NCBI RefSeq assembly: GCF_902506095.1
Contig: NZ_LR733293.1
Location: 3,547,138 to 3,611,137, forward strand
Reading direction: 5' to 3'
DNA from: Arthrobacter sp. 9AX
Lineage (GTDB): Bacteria > Actinomycetota > Actinomycetes > Actinomycetales > Micrococcaceae
Length of the DNA: 64,000 nt
Each line of letters opens with the position of its first letter. The first letter of the stretch is position 1. The translations under genes and the position numbers were made by a program. Below are positions 8,712 to 17,271 of this stretch, in pieces. The notes beneath the pieces are model-generated. The model was not told where the DNA came from. It was given only the letters and a program-made list of their open reading frames with translations, and ran no database searches.

Positions 8712-8729
8712 TTCTTAAGCCTTTCTTAA
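8712..8729 (+). promoter_or_regulatory. PhoB/OmpR-type tandem direct repeat
   Basis: TTCTTAA at 8712-8718 is repeated at 8723-8729, an 11-bp period (one helical turn). That is the usual layout of binding sites for OmpR/PhoB response regulators. It lies 64 bp upstream of the PAP2 gene, whose operon itself encodes such a regulator, so autoregulation is a plausible inference. Confidence 0.55.
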
Positions 8730-8792
8730 TGGGCACGCGGGAGAGTTGAACCATGGGCGGAACAGTGTCCTGCCCCCGCCCAGAAGGAAACC

Positions 8793-9551
8793 ATGCACGG
8801 ACCAGCCCCTGCCAGCCGCACCGAAGCGCAGCCGTCAACCACGCCCCTGCCGGCTGCCGGCACCCGCTCCTGGGCACTCCCGCAGCCCCGCAAGTGGCTG
8901 CTGGTGGCGGCACTGCTCTGCGCAGCCGTCGTCGTCCTCGGCCTGACGGTACAGCTGATCCCTGGTGACACAGCCGCCGAGCTGGGCGTGGACCAGGACC
9001 TCAGCCTGCACCATGCCGCCGCGCTGACCGCCGTGGCGATGGGGATTAACCTGCTGTTTGGCCCGGTGGCTGGACTGCTGCTCATTGGCGCCGCCTCACT
9101 CAGCATCTGGCTGCTCCGGCGCGACCTGCCCAAAGCCGTTGCCTTCGGCCTCGTGGCGTGCTCGGGCTGGGCGGCCAGCGAAACCTTCAAGCTCATCTTC
9201 GCCCGGCAGCGGCCCAACCCAACTCTGCTCTTCGATCCGCTCGCACCGGAGACGGGCTTCAACAGCTTCCCGAGCGGCCACGTCTGCTTCGCCGTTGCCC
9301 TCGCGTTCGCCCTGTGTTTCCTGGCCCGCGGAACGCGTTGGGCCAAGGCTGTGGCCATCGCTGGTGCATTTGCGGCAGTCGCCGTGGCGTGGTCCAGGCT
9401 CTATGTGGGCGTCCACTACCCCACGGACGTGGTTGCGTCCTTCCCTGCCGCGGGTGCTGCGGTAGTCCTGACAGCCGGGCTCTGGAACCGGTTGGCTCCG
9501 CGGGTGCTGGAACAGCTGCCGCTTCTTTCCCGCCAATCTTTAAGGAACTGA
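8793..9551 (+). CDS. PAP2-family membrane phosphatase
   Basis: A 252-residue membrane protein with about five to six hydrophobic segments. It has the three PAP2 motifs in order: KLIFARQRP, FPSGH and SRLYVGVHYPTD. It therefore probably removes phosphate from a lipid pyrophosphate or phosphate, such as undecaprenyl pyrophosphate or phosphatidate. The ATG at 8793 follows AAGGAAA. The next gene, a DedA protein, starts 2 bp after its stop. A PhoB-like direct repeat lies upstream. Confidence 0.9.
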   Translation: MHGPAPASRTEAQPSTTPLPAAGTRSWALPQPRKWLLVAALLCAAVVVLGLTVQLIPGDTAAELGVDQDLSLHHAAALTAVAMGINLLFGPVAGLLLIGAASLSIWLLRRDLPKAVAFGLVACSGWAASETFKLIFARQRPNPTLLFDPLAPETGFNSFPSGHVCFAVALAFALCFLARGTRWAKAVAIAGAFAAVAVAWSRLYVGVHYPTDVVASFPAAGAAVVLTAGLWNRLAPRVLEQLPLLSRQSLRN

Positions 9552-9553
9552 CC

Positions 9554-10294
9554 GTGCAAACACTCCTGACGTCGGGACTGGTCCCGGTAATGGCTGCCGG
9601 ATCCCCCTCCCTGCTGGACCCGGCCAGCCTCCTCGAAGGGCTCGGCCCGGCGGCGCTGGGTGTCATTGCCGCGATGGTGTTCGTGGAGTCCGGCGTGCTG
9701 TTCCCCTTCCTGCCCGGCGACTCGCTGCTCTTCACGGCCGGCCTGCTGCACCAACAGCTGCAACTGGCGCTGCCCGTGCTGATCGGCGTCATTACTGCCG
9801 CCGCCATCGCAGGCGACCAGGTGGGCTACATGCTCGGCCGCAAATTCGGCCGGCGATGGTTCAAGGACGACGCACGCATCCTCAAAACCGCCCGCTTGAC
9901 CGCCACGGAAGACTTCTTCCGCCGCCATGGAGGCGCCGCCGTCGTCCTGGCCCGGTTTGTGCCCATGGTGCGGACTTTCGCGCCGCTCACCGCCGGGATG
10001 GCCCGCTACGAATACAAAGCCTTCACGCTCTGGAACATCGTGGGTGCCCTGGCGTGGGCGACGTCGGTAACACTCCTAGGCACGTGGCTGGGACATTATG
10101 AGATCGTGGCAAAGAACATCGACGTCATTGCCGTGGTGATGGTGCTCGTCTCGGTGGTGCCGTGGGTGATCGAGTTCCTCAAACGACGGCGGAACAACAG
10201 TCGGGCCGCGACGGCGTCCGCGGCTGATGCCGGGGCTTCCCCGGGGGCCGCTGCCGGACCTGAACCCGACCCGGAAGCGGCTGCGAAAGAATAG
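9554..10294 (+). CDS. DedA-family membrane protein
   Basis: A 246-residue membrane protein with the DedA core: FVESGVLFPFLPGDSLLFTAG and later RHGGAAVVLARFVPMVRTFAP with GMARYEYKAF. Recent work identifies some DedA proteins as translocases that return undecaprenyl phosphate or phospholipid across the membrane. The GTG start at 9554 follows AAGGAA at 9542; the longer frame upstream is a shadow of the PAP2 gene. Its position between a PAP2 phosphatase and a two-component system fits lipid-carrier recycling, which is inference. Confidence 0.9.
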   Translation: MQTLLTSGLVPVMAAGSPSLLDPASLLEGLGPAALGVIAAMVFVESGVLFPFLPGDSLLFTAGLLHQQLQLALPVLIGVITAAAIAGDQVGYMLGRKFGRRWFKDDARILKTARLTATEDFFRRHGGAAVVLARFVPMVRTFAPLTAGMARYEYKAFTLWNIVGALAWATSVTLLGTWLGHYEIVAKNIDVIAVVMVLVSVVPWVIEFLKRRRNNSRAATASAADAGASPGAAAGPEPDPEAAAKE

Positions 10295-10299
10295 GCGGC

Positions 10300-10971
10300 A
10301 TGACAACCGCTGAGCGCCTCGCCCTGCTGCTCGTCGAGGACGATCCGGTCCTGGGCCCGTTGATTGCCGAGTTGCTGGAGGCCGATTACGCGGTCCGGCT
10401 GGCGGCCCATGGGCAGGAGGGCCTGCACCTGGGGCTGACGCAGCCGTGGGACGTGATGGTGATCGATCGCGGGCTGCCTATGATGGACGGGATCAGCGTG
10501 ATCACGGCCCTGAGGTCCAAGGGTATTTCCACGCCGATCCTCATCCTCACCGCGCTGGGAGACACCCGTGAGAAGGTCCGGGGCCTGGATGCGGGTGCCA
10601 ACGATTACGTGACCAAACCGTTCGATGCCGGCGAGCTGGCGGCCAGGCTGCGTGCCTTGACGCGTACCTATAGCCAGCCCGCGGGGCCGGTGAGCATCGG
10701 CACCTGGGAGCTCGACCCGGCGTCGCGCGCTGTCCGCTCCGTGTACGGGGACCTGGTGACCCTCACAGCCAAGGAGGCCGAGGTGCTGGCCGCACTCGCT
10801 GCCGAGCCGGGCCGGGTGTTTACCCGCGACGATCTGCTGGCCGCCCATTTCCACCCCACCGACCAGCCCGGCGTGATCGACACGTATGTCCACCACCTTC
10901 GCCGGAAGATCTCACGGACAGTGATCCGCACCGTCCACGGCATCGGCTACCAGATCGGGGATGCGTCATGA
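10300..10971 (+). CDS. OmpR/PhoB-family response regulator
   Basis: A 223-residue two-component regulator. The receiver domain has the acidic pocket EDD at 13-15, the phosphoacceptor Asp56 (VIDRGLP) and the KPF lysine near 106. The C-terminal winged helix includes LTAKEAEVLAALAAEPGRVFTRDDLL and VDTYVHHLRRKI-type recognition sequence (here IDTYVHHLRRKI). The stop overlaps the sensor kinase start (ATGA), so the pair is translationally coupled. Its likely target is the direct repeat upstream of the PAP2 gene. Confidence 0.94.
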   Translation: MTTAERLALLLVEDDPVLGPLIAELLEADYAVRLAAHGQEGLHLGLTQPWDVMVIDRGLPMMDGISVITALRSKGISTPILILTALGDTREKVRGLDAGANDYVTKPFDAGELAARLRALTRTYSQPAGPVSIGTWELDPASRAVRSVYGDLVTLTAKEAEVLAALAAEPGRVFTRDDLLAAHFHPTDQPGVIDTYVHHLRRKISRTVIRTVHGIGYQIGDAS

Positions 10972-11969
10972 CTCCAGCTCCCACTCCAGGCGACGCCGAC
11001 CGCGACACGCTCCGCCGGGCCTCGCTCAAGGTCGCTTTGCGGATCAGCGCCGCCTGCGCGGTGCTGGTGCTCTGCCTCCTTGCCGCCGCCACAGCGTATC
11101 TGATGAACAAGCTGGCCCACCCGGACCTGCCCGACTCCACGGGGACGGGGAAGGCCTACACGTATCTCGATTCCAGGGACCTGATCGAGGGAATGATCCT
11201 GGCCGGGTTGGCTGGCGTCGTTTTGGCCGGTGTGGTGGGCTGGCTCAGCGCCCGCAGCGCCATCCGTCCGCTGGGAGAAGCGCTGGCCCTGCAGCGGCGG
11301 TTCGTCCAGGACGCCAGCCACGAACTGCGCACACCCCTCACTATCCTGGACACACGGATCCAGCTTGCCCAGCGCAAAGCGGCGACCGATTCCGAAACTG
11401 GCCTGGCCCTGGCGCGGATCCGGACGGATGCGGCCACGCTCACCGGAATCGTTGATGAGTTGCTGCTGGCAGCCACCGGGTCCCCTGCCGGTTCAAGCGC
11501 CGCTGAGGAACCCGTTGATATGGCAGGCGTGGCCAGGTCTGTCTCGGAGAGTCTGCAGGAATTGGCGCTCCAACAGGGGGTGCGGTTGCAGTTTTCCGGC
11601 AGCAGCACGTGGCCCGTCCGCATCGACCCGGGCTCCCTGCGCAGGGCCGTGCTCGCGCTGGCCGACAATGCGCTCGCCCACACCGGGCCCGGCGGCAGCA
11701 TCACCATCAGTGCCGGAAGCGACGGCGGCAAGGCCGTGATCCGGGTGGCGGATACCGGGACGGGAATTACGGGTGTGGACCCGGACCGGATCTTTGACCG
11801 CTTCGTTCGCTCCCCAGGCCAGGATGACGCCGCCGGCAAACGAGGGTTCGGCATCGGACTCGCCCTGGTCCGGGAAATCGCTTCTGCTGCCGGCGGCACG
11901 GTGGAGGTGGTCAGGACCGGGCCGGAGGGCACAACGATGAGGCTTGCACTCCCGCTCGTCCGTGACTGA
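10968..11969 (+). CDS. Sensor histidine kinase
   Basis: A 333-residue membrane kinase partnered with the preceding response regulator. Two membrane helices (about 28-50 and 75-96) enclose only about 25 extracellular residues, so the input is probably in or at the membrane. The phosphoacceptor is His118 in HELRTPLT. ATP-binding blocks follow: ADNALAHTGPGG (N box), DTGTGI and GFGIGLALVREIA. With PAP2 and DedA genes in the same operon, a cell-envelope signal is likely. Confidence 0.93.
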   Translation: MTPAPTPGDADRDTLRRASLKVALRISAACAVLVLCLLAAATAYLMNKLAHPDLPDSTGTGKAYTYLDSRDLIEGMILAGLAGVVLAGVVGWLSARSAIRPLGEALALQRRFVQDASHELRTPLTILDTRIQLAQRKAATDSETGLALARIRTDAATLTGIVDELLLAATGSPAGSSAAEEPVDMAGVARSVSESLQELALQQGVRLQFSGSSTWPVRIDPGSLRRAVLALADNALAHTGPGGSITISAGSDGGKAVIRVADTGTGITGVDPDRIFDRFVRSPGQDDAAGKRGFGIGLALVREIASAAGGTVEVVRTGPEGTTMRLALPLVRD

Positions 11970-12080
11970 CAGTGCCGCTGTTTGGCCGGCGGTCCCGGTA
12001 CGAATGGCCCTTGCCCGCATAAGCGTTGCTGCCCAGCAACGGTCAAGCTGGGCCGGGCCGGTTTTGTGAACGTGGCCCTC

Positions 12081-12098
12081 GTATATGTCAGAATATGC
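12081..12098. promoter_or_regulatory. Candidate ArsR/SmtB-type operator
   Basis: GTATAT at 12081-12086 and ATATGC at 12093-12098 form an imperfect inverted repeat with a 6-bp spacer at the start of the metal-sensor gene. The ATAT-containing arms resemble operators of ArsR/SmtB sensors. It overlaps the upstream candidate ATG (12095), which favours the second ATG at 12101. Confidence 0.4.
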
Positions 12099-12466
12099 GT
12101 ATGAATGCAGATAACAGTGCTTGCTCACTGAGCGCCGACAGCCAGTATGTCGAACTGGCAGTTGAGGTCTTCGCGATGCTGGCCGACGCCACCCGGGTGC
12201 GCATCATCCTGGCCCTGCGCGACGGCGAGATGGCCGTAGGTGCCCTGGCCGACGTCGTGGGGAAATCACCTGCCGCAGTGTCCCAGCACCTGGCCAAGAT
12301 GCGGCTGGCCCGGATGGTCTCCACCCGGCAGGACGGCACCCGCGTTCTGTACCGGCTGGAAAACGAGCACGCCCGGCAGCTCGTGGCGGACGCCATCTTC
12401 CAGGCCGAGCACGCACTCGGCGGCGAACCGGCGCACCACCGCCGCGACCGAAAGGCTGCCTCGTGA
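12095..12466 (+). CDS. ArsR/SmtB-family metal-sensing repressor
   Basis: About 123 residues (121 if the ATG at 12101 is used). It has a winged-helix core (AMLADATRVRIILALRDGEMAV, then SPAAVSQHLAKMRLARMV). The C-terminal helix is rich in potential metal ligands (AEHALGGEPAHHRRD), as in the NmtR/CzrA/KmtR group that senses Zn, Ni or Co. The stop overlaps the start of a CDF metal exporter, so it probably represses that gene together with itself. The metal cannot be named from sequence alone. Confidence 0.88.
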   Translation: MRMNADNSACSLSADSQYVELAVEVFAMLADATRVRIILALRDGEMAVGALADVVGKSPAAVSQHLAKMRLARMVSTRQDGTRVLYRLENEHARQLVADAIFQAEHALGGEPAHHRRDRKAAS

Positions 12467-13467
12467 GCGGTCAGGTCCATCAGCATTCAGACACTGACCA
12501 CGAGCACCACCACGGACACGACCACCCCCACCACGGCGGCTTCAAAGGCTGGCTCTTCGAGTTGTTCGTCCCGCACACCCACGACGCCGCGGACTCCATT
12601 GACGACGCCATGGAAGCCAGCGTCGAAGGCGTCCGTGCCCTGAAAATCAGCCTTGTCCTGCTTCTGGGCACCACCATCCTGCAGTTCCTCGTGGTGCTGG
12701 TCAGCGGCTCCGTGGCGCTCCTGGCCGACACCATCCACAACTTCTCCGACGCCCTCACCGCCGTGCCGCTGTGGGTCGCCTTCGTCCTGGGCCGCCGCGC
12801 CGCCACCCGCCGCTACACCTACGGCTTCGGCCGGGCGGAGGACCTTGCGGGGCTGTTCATCGTGGGGGTCGTGGCACTCTCGGCCGTCGTTGCCGCATGG
12901 CAGTCGATCGACCGCCTCCTGCACCCCCAGCCGCTCACCAATCTGTGGTGGGTATTCGCCGCGGGCCTGATCGGCTTCGCCGGCAACGAGGCGGTGGCCA
13001 TTTACCGCATCCGGGTAGGCCGCCGGATCGGCTCCGCAGCCCTGGTGGCAGACGGTGTGCACGCCCGGACCGACGGCTTCACCTCCCTTGCCGTGGTGTT
13101 GGGCGCGGCCGGCGTTATGCTCGGCTTCCCCCTGGCCGACCCCATCGTGGGACTGCTGATATCCGCCGCCATCCTGGTGCTCCTGTGGGGAACGGTGTGC
13201 AGCATCGGGCGGAGGCTGATGGACGGCATCGAACCGGATCTCGTGGATGCCGCCCGGAACGCCCTCGAAGGAACACCGGGCGTCCTCGCCGTGCCGCGGT
13301 TGCAGCTGCGCTGGTCGGGCCACCGCCTGCAGGGCGCAGCAACACTGGTGATGGACGACGGCGTCACGCTGGCTTCCGCCGGTCAGGTCACCGAGGACGC
13401 GAGGCACCGCCTGAGGCATGCCCTGCCGAAGGTGGACCACATGGTCCTCACTCCCCAGGGCGGCTAA
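12463..13467 (+). CDS. Cation diffusion facilitator family metal exporter
   Basis: A 334-residue membrane antiporter for divalent metals. A histidine-rich start (HQHSDTDHEHHHGHDHPHHGG, split around Asp/Glu) can bind metal. The first transport motif is ALLADTIHNFSDALT, with the paired acidic/His site (HxxxD) repeated as DGVHARTDGFTS, which is typical of the Zn-transporting branch. The GTG start at 12463 overlaps the stop of the upstream ArsR-type sensor. Zn, Co or Cd/Ni efflux is likely. Confidence 0.93.
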   Translation: MSGQVHQHSDTDHEHHHGHDHPHHGGFKGWLFELFVPHTHDAADSIDDAMEASVEGVRALKISLVLLLGTTILQFLVVLVSGSVALLADTIHNFSDALTAVPLWVAFVLGRRAATRRYTYGFGRAEDLAGLFIVGVVALSAVVAAWQSIDRLLHPQPLTNLWWVFAAGLIGFAGNEAVAIYRIRVGRRIGSAALVADGVHARTDGFTSLAVVLGAAGVMLGFPLADPIVGLLISAAILVLLWGTVCSIGRRLMDGIEPDLVDAARNALEGTPGVLAVPRLQLRWSGHRLQGAATLVMDDGVTLASAGQVTEDARHRLRHALPKVDHMVLTPQGG

Positions 13468-13503
13468 GCCCCGGCCCGGCGGTTCAGCCTGCCGAAACCC
13501 CGG

Positions 13504-13689
13504 TCAGAAATATTTGCGGCTGTCGTGCTGGGGCGGACGGCCCCCCGGGCCGAGGTGCCCCGACCAGGAGTCATCGCGGCGGTCGACTTTTCCACAGTGG
13601 GTGCAGTGCCGGCGGAAGGTGGCCTTCGGCTCCTCCACCGTCATCCAGTGGTGTCCCAGGTTCAACTTACACATCAGTGTCTGAATCAT
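13504..13689 (-). CDS. Small CxxC protein of unknown function
   Basis: A 61-residue protein with CKLNLGHHW near the start and a CTHCGK zinc-ribbon-like pair in the middle. I know similar tiny cysteine pair proteins in Arthrobacter only as hypotheticals. The start at 13689 has GAAGG at a rather long distance; an internal Met (MCKLN) lacks a site. It follows the membrane protein gene (ends at 13714) on the same strand and is probably cotranscribed. Confidence 0.6.
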   Translation of the reverse strand: MIQTLMCKLNLGHHWMTVEEPKATFRRHCTHCGKVDRRDDSWSGHLGPGGRPPQHDSRKYF

Positions 13690-13713
13690 GTTTCACGATG
13701 CCTTCCCCATCAT

Positions 13714-14355
13714 TCACTCGCCCTGGACGTGTTCCTGCAGGTCCCGCCTTCGGCTGCCTGGATAAGAAGCCGGTGCGCCCGTGCGGATGATCCACCACCC
13801 CAGGACGGCCATGGCCAGGCCGATGGGGATCCCGTACGGCGGCAGTCCGGCGTTGTAGCCCAGGAACCCGGCCACCACAAACAGCAGGCCAACCCAGGCG
13901 GGGAACATGTGCGAGCGCCAGCCGGCGATGCCAAAGACGATCCAGCCGAGCGCGAACAGCACGTAGCTGGAGAACCCGCCGATCACCAGCATCCCGGAGC
14001 CGCCGGCGAGGATGGCGCCCGGGGCGGCGTCGGCGATCCAGGGGCCGGCGAACCCGTCGAACCACATGTTGCCTGCCATGTCCAGGGTGCCCACGAGCGC
14101 GAAGCAGAACGCCACTGCGCCCACTCCCCCGGCCCGGCCGCCAAGCCGGAAGTAGACAGATACCAAGGCCAGTACGAGCCCGATGAACACCACCCAGTAC
14201 AGGGCGTTCGTTACCTGGAACGGGGTCTGGCGCATCATCGCGATCCGGTCCAGGCTGCGGTCGGCGGCGAGCAGGCGGGCCACATCGACGGCAGCGAAGA
14301 TGACGCCGGACACCAGCGCGATGGGTCCGGCGGCTTTGGCCAATGGTGAAGTCAT
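13714..14355 (-). CDS. Six-helix integral membrane protein, unknown function
   Basis: A 213-residue, strongly hydrophobic protein with about six membrane segments and no recognised catalytic motif. The ATG at 14355 has an ideal AGGAGG; the frame extends to 14595, but that part overlaps the protease gene in another frame and is rejected. The start overlaps the stop of the CPBP protease gene (ATGA), so the two are translationally coupled and may act together. Confidence 0.75.
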   Translation of the reverse strand: MTSPLAKAAGPIALVSGVIFAAVDVARLLAADRSLDRIAMMRQTPFQVTNALYWVVFIGLVLALVSVYFRLGGRAGGVGAVAFCFALVGTLDMAGNMWFDGFAGPWIADAAPGAILAGGSGMLVIGGFSSYVLFALGWIVFGIAGWRSHMFPAWVGLLFVVAGFLGYNAGLPPYGIPIGLAMAVLGWWIIRTGAPASYPGSRRRDLQEHVQGE

Positions 14356-15167
14356 AACAGCCTCCTGAGGGAGAACGGGCCGACGGCGGTGGCCCTGCGG
14401 GGTGCCGTGCGCCAGGTTTGGCGGTCCAGCACCAGAGTGGCGAGGACGGCGAGGACGACGACCAGGAAGTAGATCAGCTCCATGCGGACGGCGTCGGCGC
14501 CGGTGAAGCCGAAGGAACCGAAGGTAAGGGTGCCTTGGCTGTTGTGGAAGAGGATGGTCAGCAGGGCGCTGCCACCGGTGCGGTTGAACAGCCACACGTA
14601 GAGGAAAGTGATGGCGAACGTGGTTGGCAGTCCGGTCAAGCTAAGCCCGCCGAACAGGACCAGCGGCGGATGCCACAGCGTTACCAGGACACCGAGAATC
14701 GCGGCGGACAGCAGCGGCGGACGGGACGCCTGGAGCAACGGGACGGCATAGCCGCGGAACCCGGGCTCCTCCCCCAGCGGCCCGTCCAGCGGATTGACCA
14801 TCCGGACGGCAAAGACGGCCAGCAGCCCGCTCCAGGTCAGCCGCCCCAGGCCCGGAGCGGGAGCCCCGAGGGCTATGTTGAAGAACCCCGCGGCCAGGAC
14901 CAGGACAACAGGAAGAAGCAGCGCGACGGCGTACCAGACCCATCCGACGCGCCACCGGACGAGCCGCCGTCCCCAGGTGCGGAAGCCGGCACTGCCCTCC
15001 GTCAGCGCGATAGTGATGATGGCCGCGGCGAGCGGGCCGATGGGCAAAAATTCCATGCGGGGAGTCAGCCCTGCCGCGTACGCGGGCCACGATGCCCAGG
15101 AGATCGCGAACGCCAGGACGAAGAATGCCGGAAGCCTGTGGTGTTTTAGCCAGCCCGTGGAACGCAT
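14352..15167 (-). CDS. CPBP-family intramembrane metalloprotease (CAAX/bacteriocin-processing)
   Basis: About 271 residues with eight or so membrane segments. The catalytic motifs of the CPBP/Abi family are present: EEPGFRGY (EExxxR), the WHPP histidine region and a distal HNSQ. Family members cleave prenylated or peptide substrates within the membrane, or confer bacteriocin self-immunity. I chose the ATG at 15167 (MRSTGWLKHH) with GGAG upstream instead of 15203, which has no site. The downstream membrane protein overlaps it by 4 bp. Confidence 0.85.
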   Translation of the reverse strand: MRSTGWLKHHRLPAFFVLAFAISWASWPAYAAGLTPRMEFLPIGPLAAAIITIALTEGSAGFRTWGRRLVRWRVGWVWYAVALLLPVVLVLAAGFFNIALGAPAPGLGRLTWSGLLAVFAVRMVNPLDGPLGEEPGFRGYAVPLLQASRPPLLSAAILGVLVTLWHPPLVLFGGLSLTGLPTTFAITFLYVWLFNRTGGSALLTILFHNSQGTLTFGSFGFTGADAVRMELIYFLVVVLAVLATLVLDRQTWRTAPRRATAVGPFSLRRLL

Positions 15168-15351
15168 GATGGCTCCAAAACAATCACTGCGGGATCCTCC
15201 CATTGTCCGCCGGCCGGACAGACGGGCGCCAGAGTTGGGCCTCCCCTATCCGCCGTTCAGTGGTGGAACGTCCGGCGCTGCACCCATCCATGGCGGCTGC
15301 GGCTCCGAATGATCCAAGTCCCGGACCGCGTGAAACCACGAAGGATGACTA

Positions 15352-15960
15352 ATGGCTGACCTCACCGCACTTGCCCTGATCTGCTCCCTGACCCCCTCAC
15401 CCGCACCCTCCAGCAGCGAACTGATGGCTCAACACGTGCTGAAGGAACTCGAAGACCACGGCGCGGCCACCTCCTCCCTCCGGGTGGTGGACCACAACGT
15501 GATGCCCGGCGTGCAGGTCGACATGGGCGACGGCGACGCCTGGCCCGGGATCCGCGAGCAGATCCTCGCGGCCGACATCCTGGTCATTGCCACCCCCATC
15601 TGGATGGGCCACCCCAGCAGCATCGCGCAGCAGGTCATCGAGCGCCTGGACGCCGATCTTGCCGAAACGGACGACGCCGGGCGGCCCGTGATGTACGGAA
15701 AGGTGGCGGTGGTTGCTGTAGTTGGCAACGAAGACGGCGCGCACAATACTTTCGCGGACATCCAGCAGGCGCTGAACGACGTCGGCTTCACTACTCCTGC
15801 ACAGGGCAACACCTACTGGGTGGGCGAGGCCATGCAGACCGTGGACTACCAGGACCTTGACAGCGTGCCCGAGAAGGTCGCCTCCGCCACGGCCGGAGCT
15901 GCCCAGAATGCCGTCCACCTGGCCCGCCTCCTGAAGAAGGAGCCGTACCCTGCCGGGTGA
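15352..15960 (+). CDS. Flavodoxin-fold NAD(P)H-dependent reductase
   Basis: A 202-residue soluble protein of the NADPH-dependent FMN reductase/flavodoxin-like superfamily. The flavin-phosphate loop is in the first strand and turn (ALICSLTPSPAPSSSE). The substrate side includes ILVIATPIWMGHPSSIAQQVIERLDA and a GNEDGAHN loop. It is likely an FMN-dependent quinone or nitro reductase. The gene stands alone between divergent and convergent neighbours. Confidence 0.85.
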   Translation: MADLTALALICSLTPSPAPSSSELMAQHVLKELEDHGAATSSLRVVDHNVMPGVQVDMGDGDAWPGIREQILAADILVIATPIWMGHPSSIAQQVIERLDADLAETDDAGRPVMYGKVAVVAVVGNEDGAHNTFADIQQALNDVGFTTPAQGNTYWVGEAMQTVDYQDLDSVPEKVASATAGAAQNAVHLARLLKKEPYPAG

Positions 15961-16066
15961 GGGGCGCCGTCGTCCGCTCTGAATACTGTTTCCCCGAGGG
16001 ATGGCGGCGGGCCAGCCGCGCGGGTTTTGACAGGCTCAACCACGAGGTTCCGCCTAGTCTGGGCTG

Positions 16067-16807
16067 ATGGCCTTCCTCGCTCCCCTCGCGCCCACCATTG
16101 TGGCCGTGGCCATCCTGATGCTGCTTACGGTGGGGGTATTGCGGACCGCGCGGACGCCGTCCTTCCTCGCCCCGGCCCTGGCGATCCTTCGCGGCGCCGC
16201 CCAACTGGCCCTCATCAGCCTGGTGCTCGGCGGCATCATCACCGATCCGCTCTGGGTAACAGCGGCCCTGCTGGTGATGTTTACCGTGGCCGCCGTGACG
16301 GCGACCCGCAGGCTGATATGGTCCTGGCCGCGCTTTCTGGTGGTGGCGGGAACCATGGCAGCGGGGATCGTGGTGACGCTCGCCGTCGTGTTCGGAACGG
16401 GGGCTGTGGCGCTTGAACCGCGGTACGCCCTGGCCGTGGGCGGGATCGTGATCGGCAACTGCATGACCATCGCCGTCCTGGCCGGGCACCGGTTTTACGA
16501 GGCCGTCCGGGAGCAGTGGGACCAGGTGGAGGGCTGGCTGGCCCTCGGTGCCACGGCCCGGCGCGCCACTCTCACGCAGGCCCGGTACGCGGTGCACACT
16601 GCACTGGTCCCGTCCACTGACCAGACCAAAACCACCGGCCTGGTGACCCTGCCCGGCGCGTTCGTGGGCGCTATCTTCGGCGGTGCCTCCCCGCTCGAGG
16701 CGGGGCGTTTCCAGGTGGTGGTGCTGGCCTCGATCATGGCGGCCGGTGCCATCACCGCCGTCGCATTGATCCGCGCCTTGGGCGCCGTGAAGGTGCGGCC
16801 ATTGTGA
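16067..16807 (+). CDS. fetB: FetB-like ABC transporter permease (UPF0014)
   Basis: A 246-residue membrane protein with about six to seven hydrophobic segments and the UPF0014/FetB block ATLTQARYAVHTALVPSTDQ, followed by TTGLVTLPGAFVGAIFGGASP. In E. coli FetB works with the ATPase FetA in iron export. No ATPase gene lies beside it here, so its partner is elsewhere or absent. It converges on the SnoaL-like gene with a 9-bp gap. Confidence 0.83.
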   Translation: MAFLAPLAPTIVAVAILMLLTVGVLRTARTPSFLAPALAILRGAAQLALISLVLGGIITDPLWVTAALLVMFTVAAVTATRRLIWSWPRFLVVAGTMAAGIVVTLAVVFGTGAVALEPRYALAVGGIVIGNCMTIAVLAGHRFYEAVREQWDQVEGWLALGATARRATLTQARYAVHTALVPSTDQTKTTGLVTLPGAFVGAIFGGASPLEAGRFQVVVLASIMAAGAITAVALIRALGAVKVRPL

Positions 16808-16816
16808 AGGTGCGGG

Positions 16817-17269
16817 CTAGTCCGTCAGCAGCTTCTGCAGTTCGGCGGTCATCGCGTTGACCAGTTCGGGCCTGCCGTGGAACTGCGCGGGCGTGTTCTG
16901 GAAGAGCTCGATGCCCCAGACGCCGTTTTCACGCACGGCGATGAGGGTCTGGTGGGCGTTCGTGGCCGGCGAGACGTCAGTCCGGCCCGGCGGCACCAAT
17001 CCCGTGATGGCGGTCAGCAGCGCGGTGTCTTGTCCCAGCGGCCGCACCTCGCGCACCTTTGCGACGTAGGTGGCCGTCTTGTGGTCCTTGAAGATGGGGT
17101 CCAGGTGCCCGAAAATCTCGTCCGGCCCGGTGGCTGTGCTGCCATCAAACCCGATCTGGAGCCCGTTCTTCCTGAAACGCTCGGCCATCGCCCTGGCGTC
17201 CCGCCGGTTCCAGGCAGCGATGAACCCCTCATACAGTTTCCGCACGCCGGCCAGGTCTGGATGTTCCAT
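16817..17269 (-). CDS. SgcJ/EcaC-type SnoaL-like NTF2-fold protein
   Basis: A 150-residue protein of the NTF2/SnoaL fold. It opens with LYEGFIAAWNRRDARAMAERF and has the family's TAITGLVPPGRTD and ENGVWGIELFQNT strands. Such proteins are small-molecule isomerases or binding proteins, and the ligand here is unknown. The ATG at 17269 has AAAGGGG; a GTG at 17275 is also possible but too close to the site. It follows the hydrolase gene directly. Confidence 0.8.
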   Translation of the reverse strand: MEHPDLAGVRKLYEGFIAAWNRRDARAMAERFRKNGLQIGFDGSTATGPDEIFGHLDPIFKDHKTATYVAKVREVRPLGQDTALLTAITGLVPPGRTDVSPATNAHQTLIAVRENGVWGIELFQNTPAQFHGRPELVNAMTAELQKLLTD

Positions 17270-17271
17270 TC

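Noticed and set aside
16027..16060. TTGACA / TAGTCT promoter before fetB
   Set aside because: The hexamers are 22 bp apart, too far for a standard promoter.
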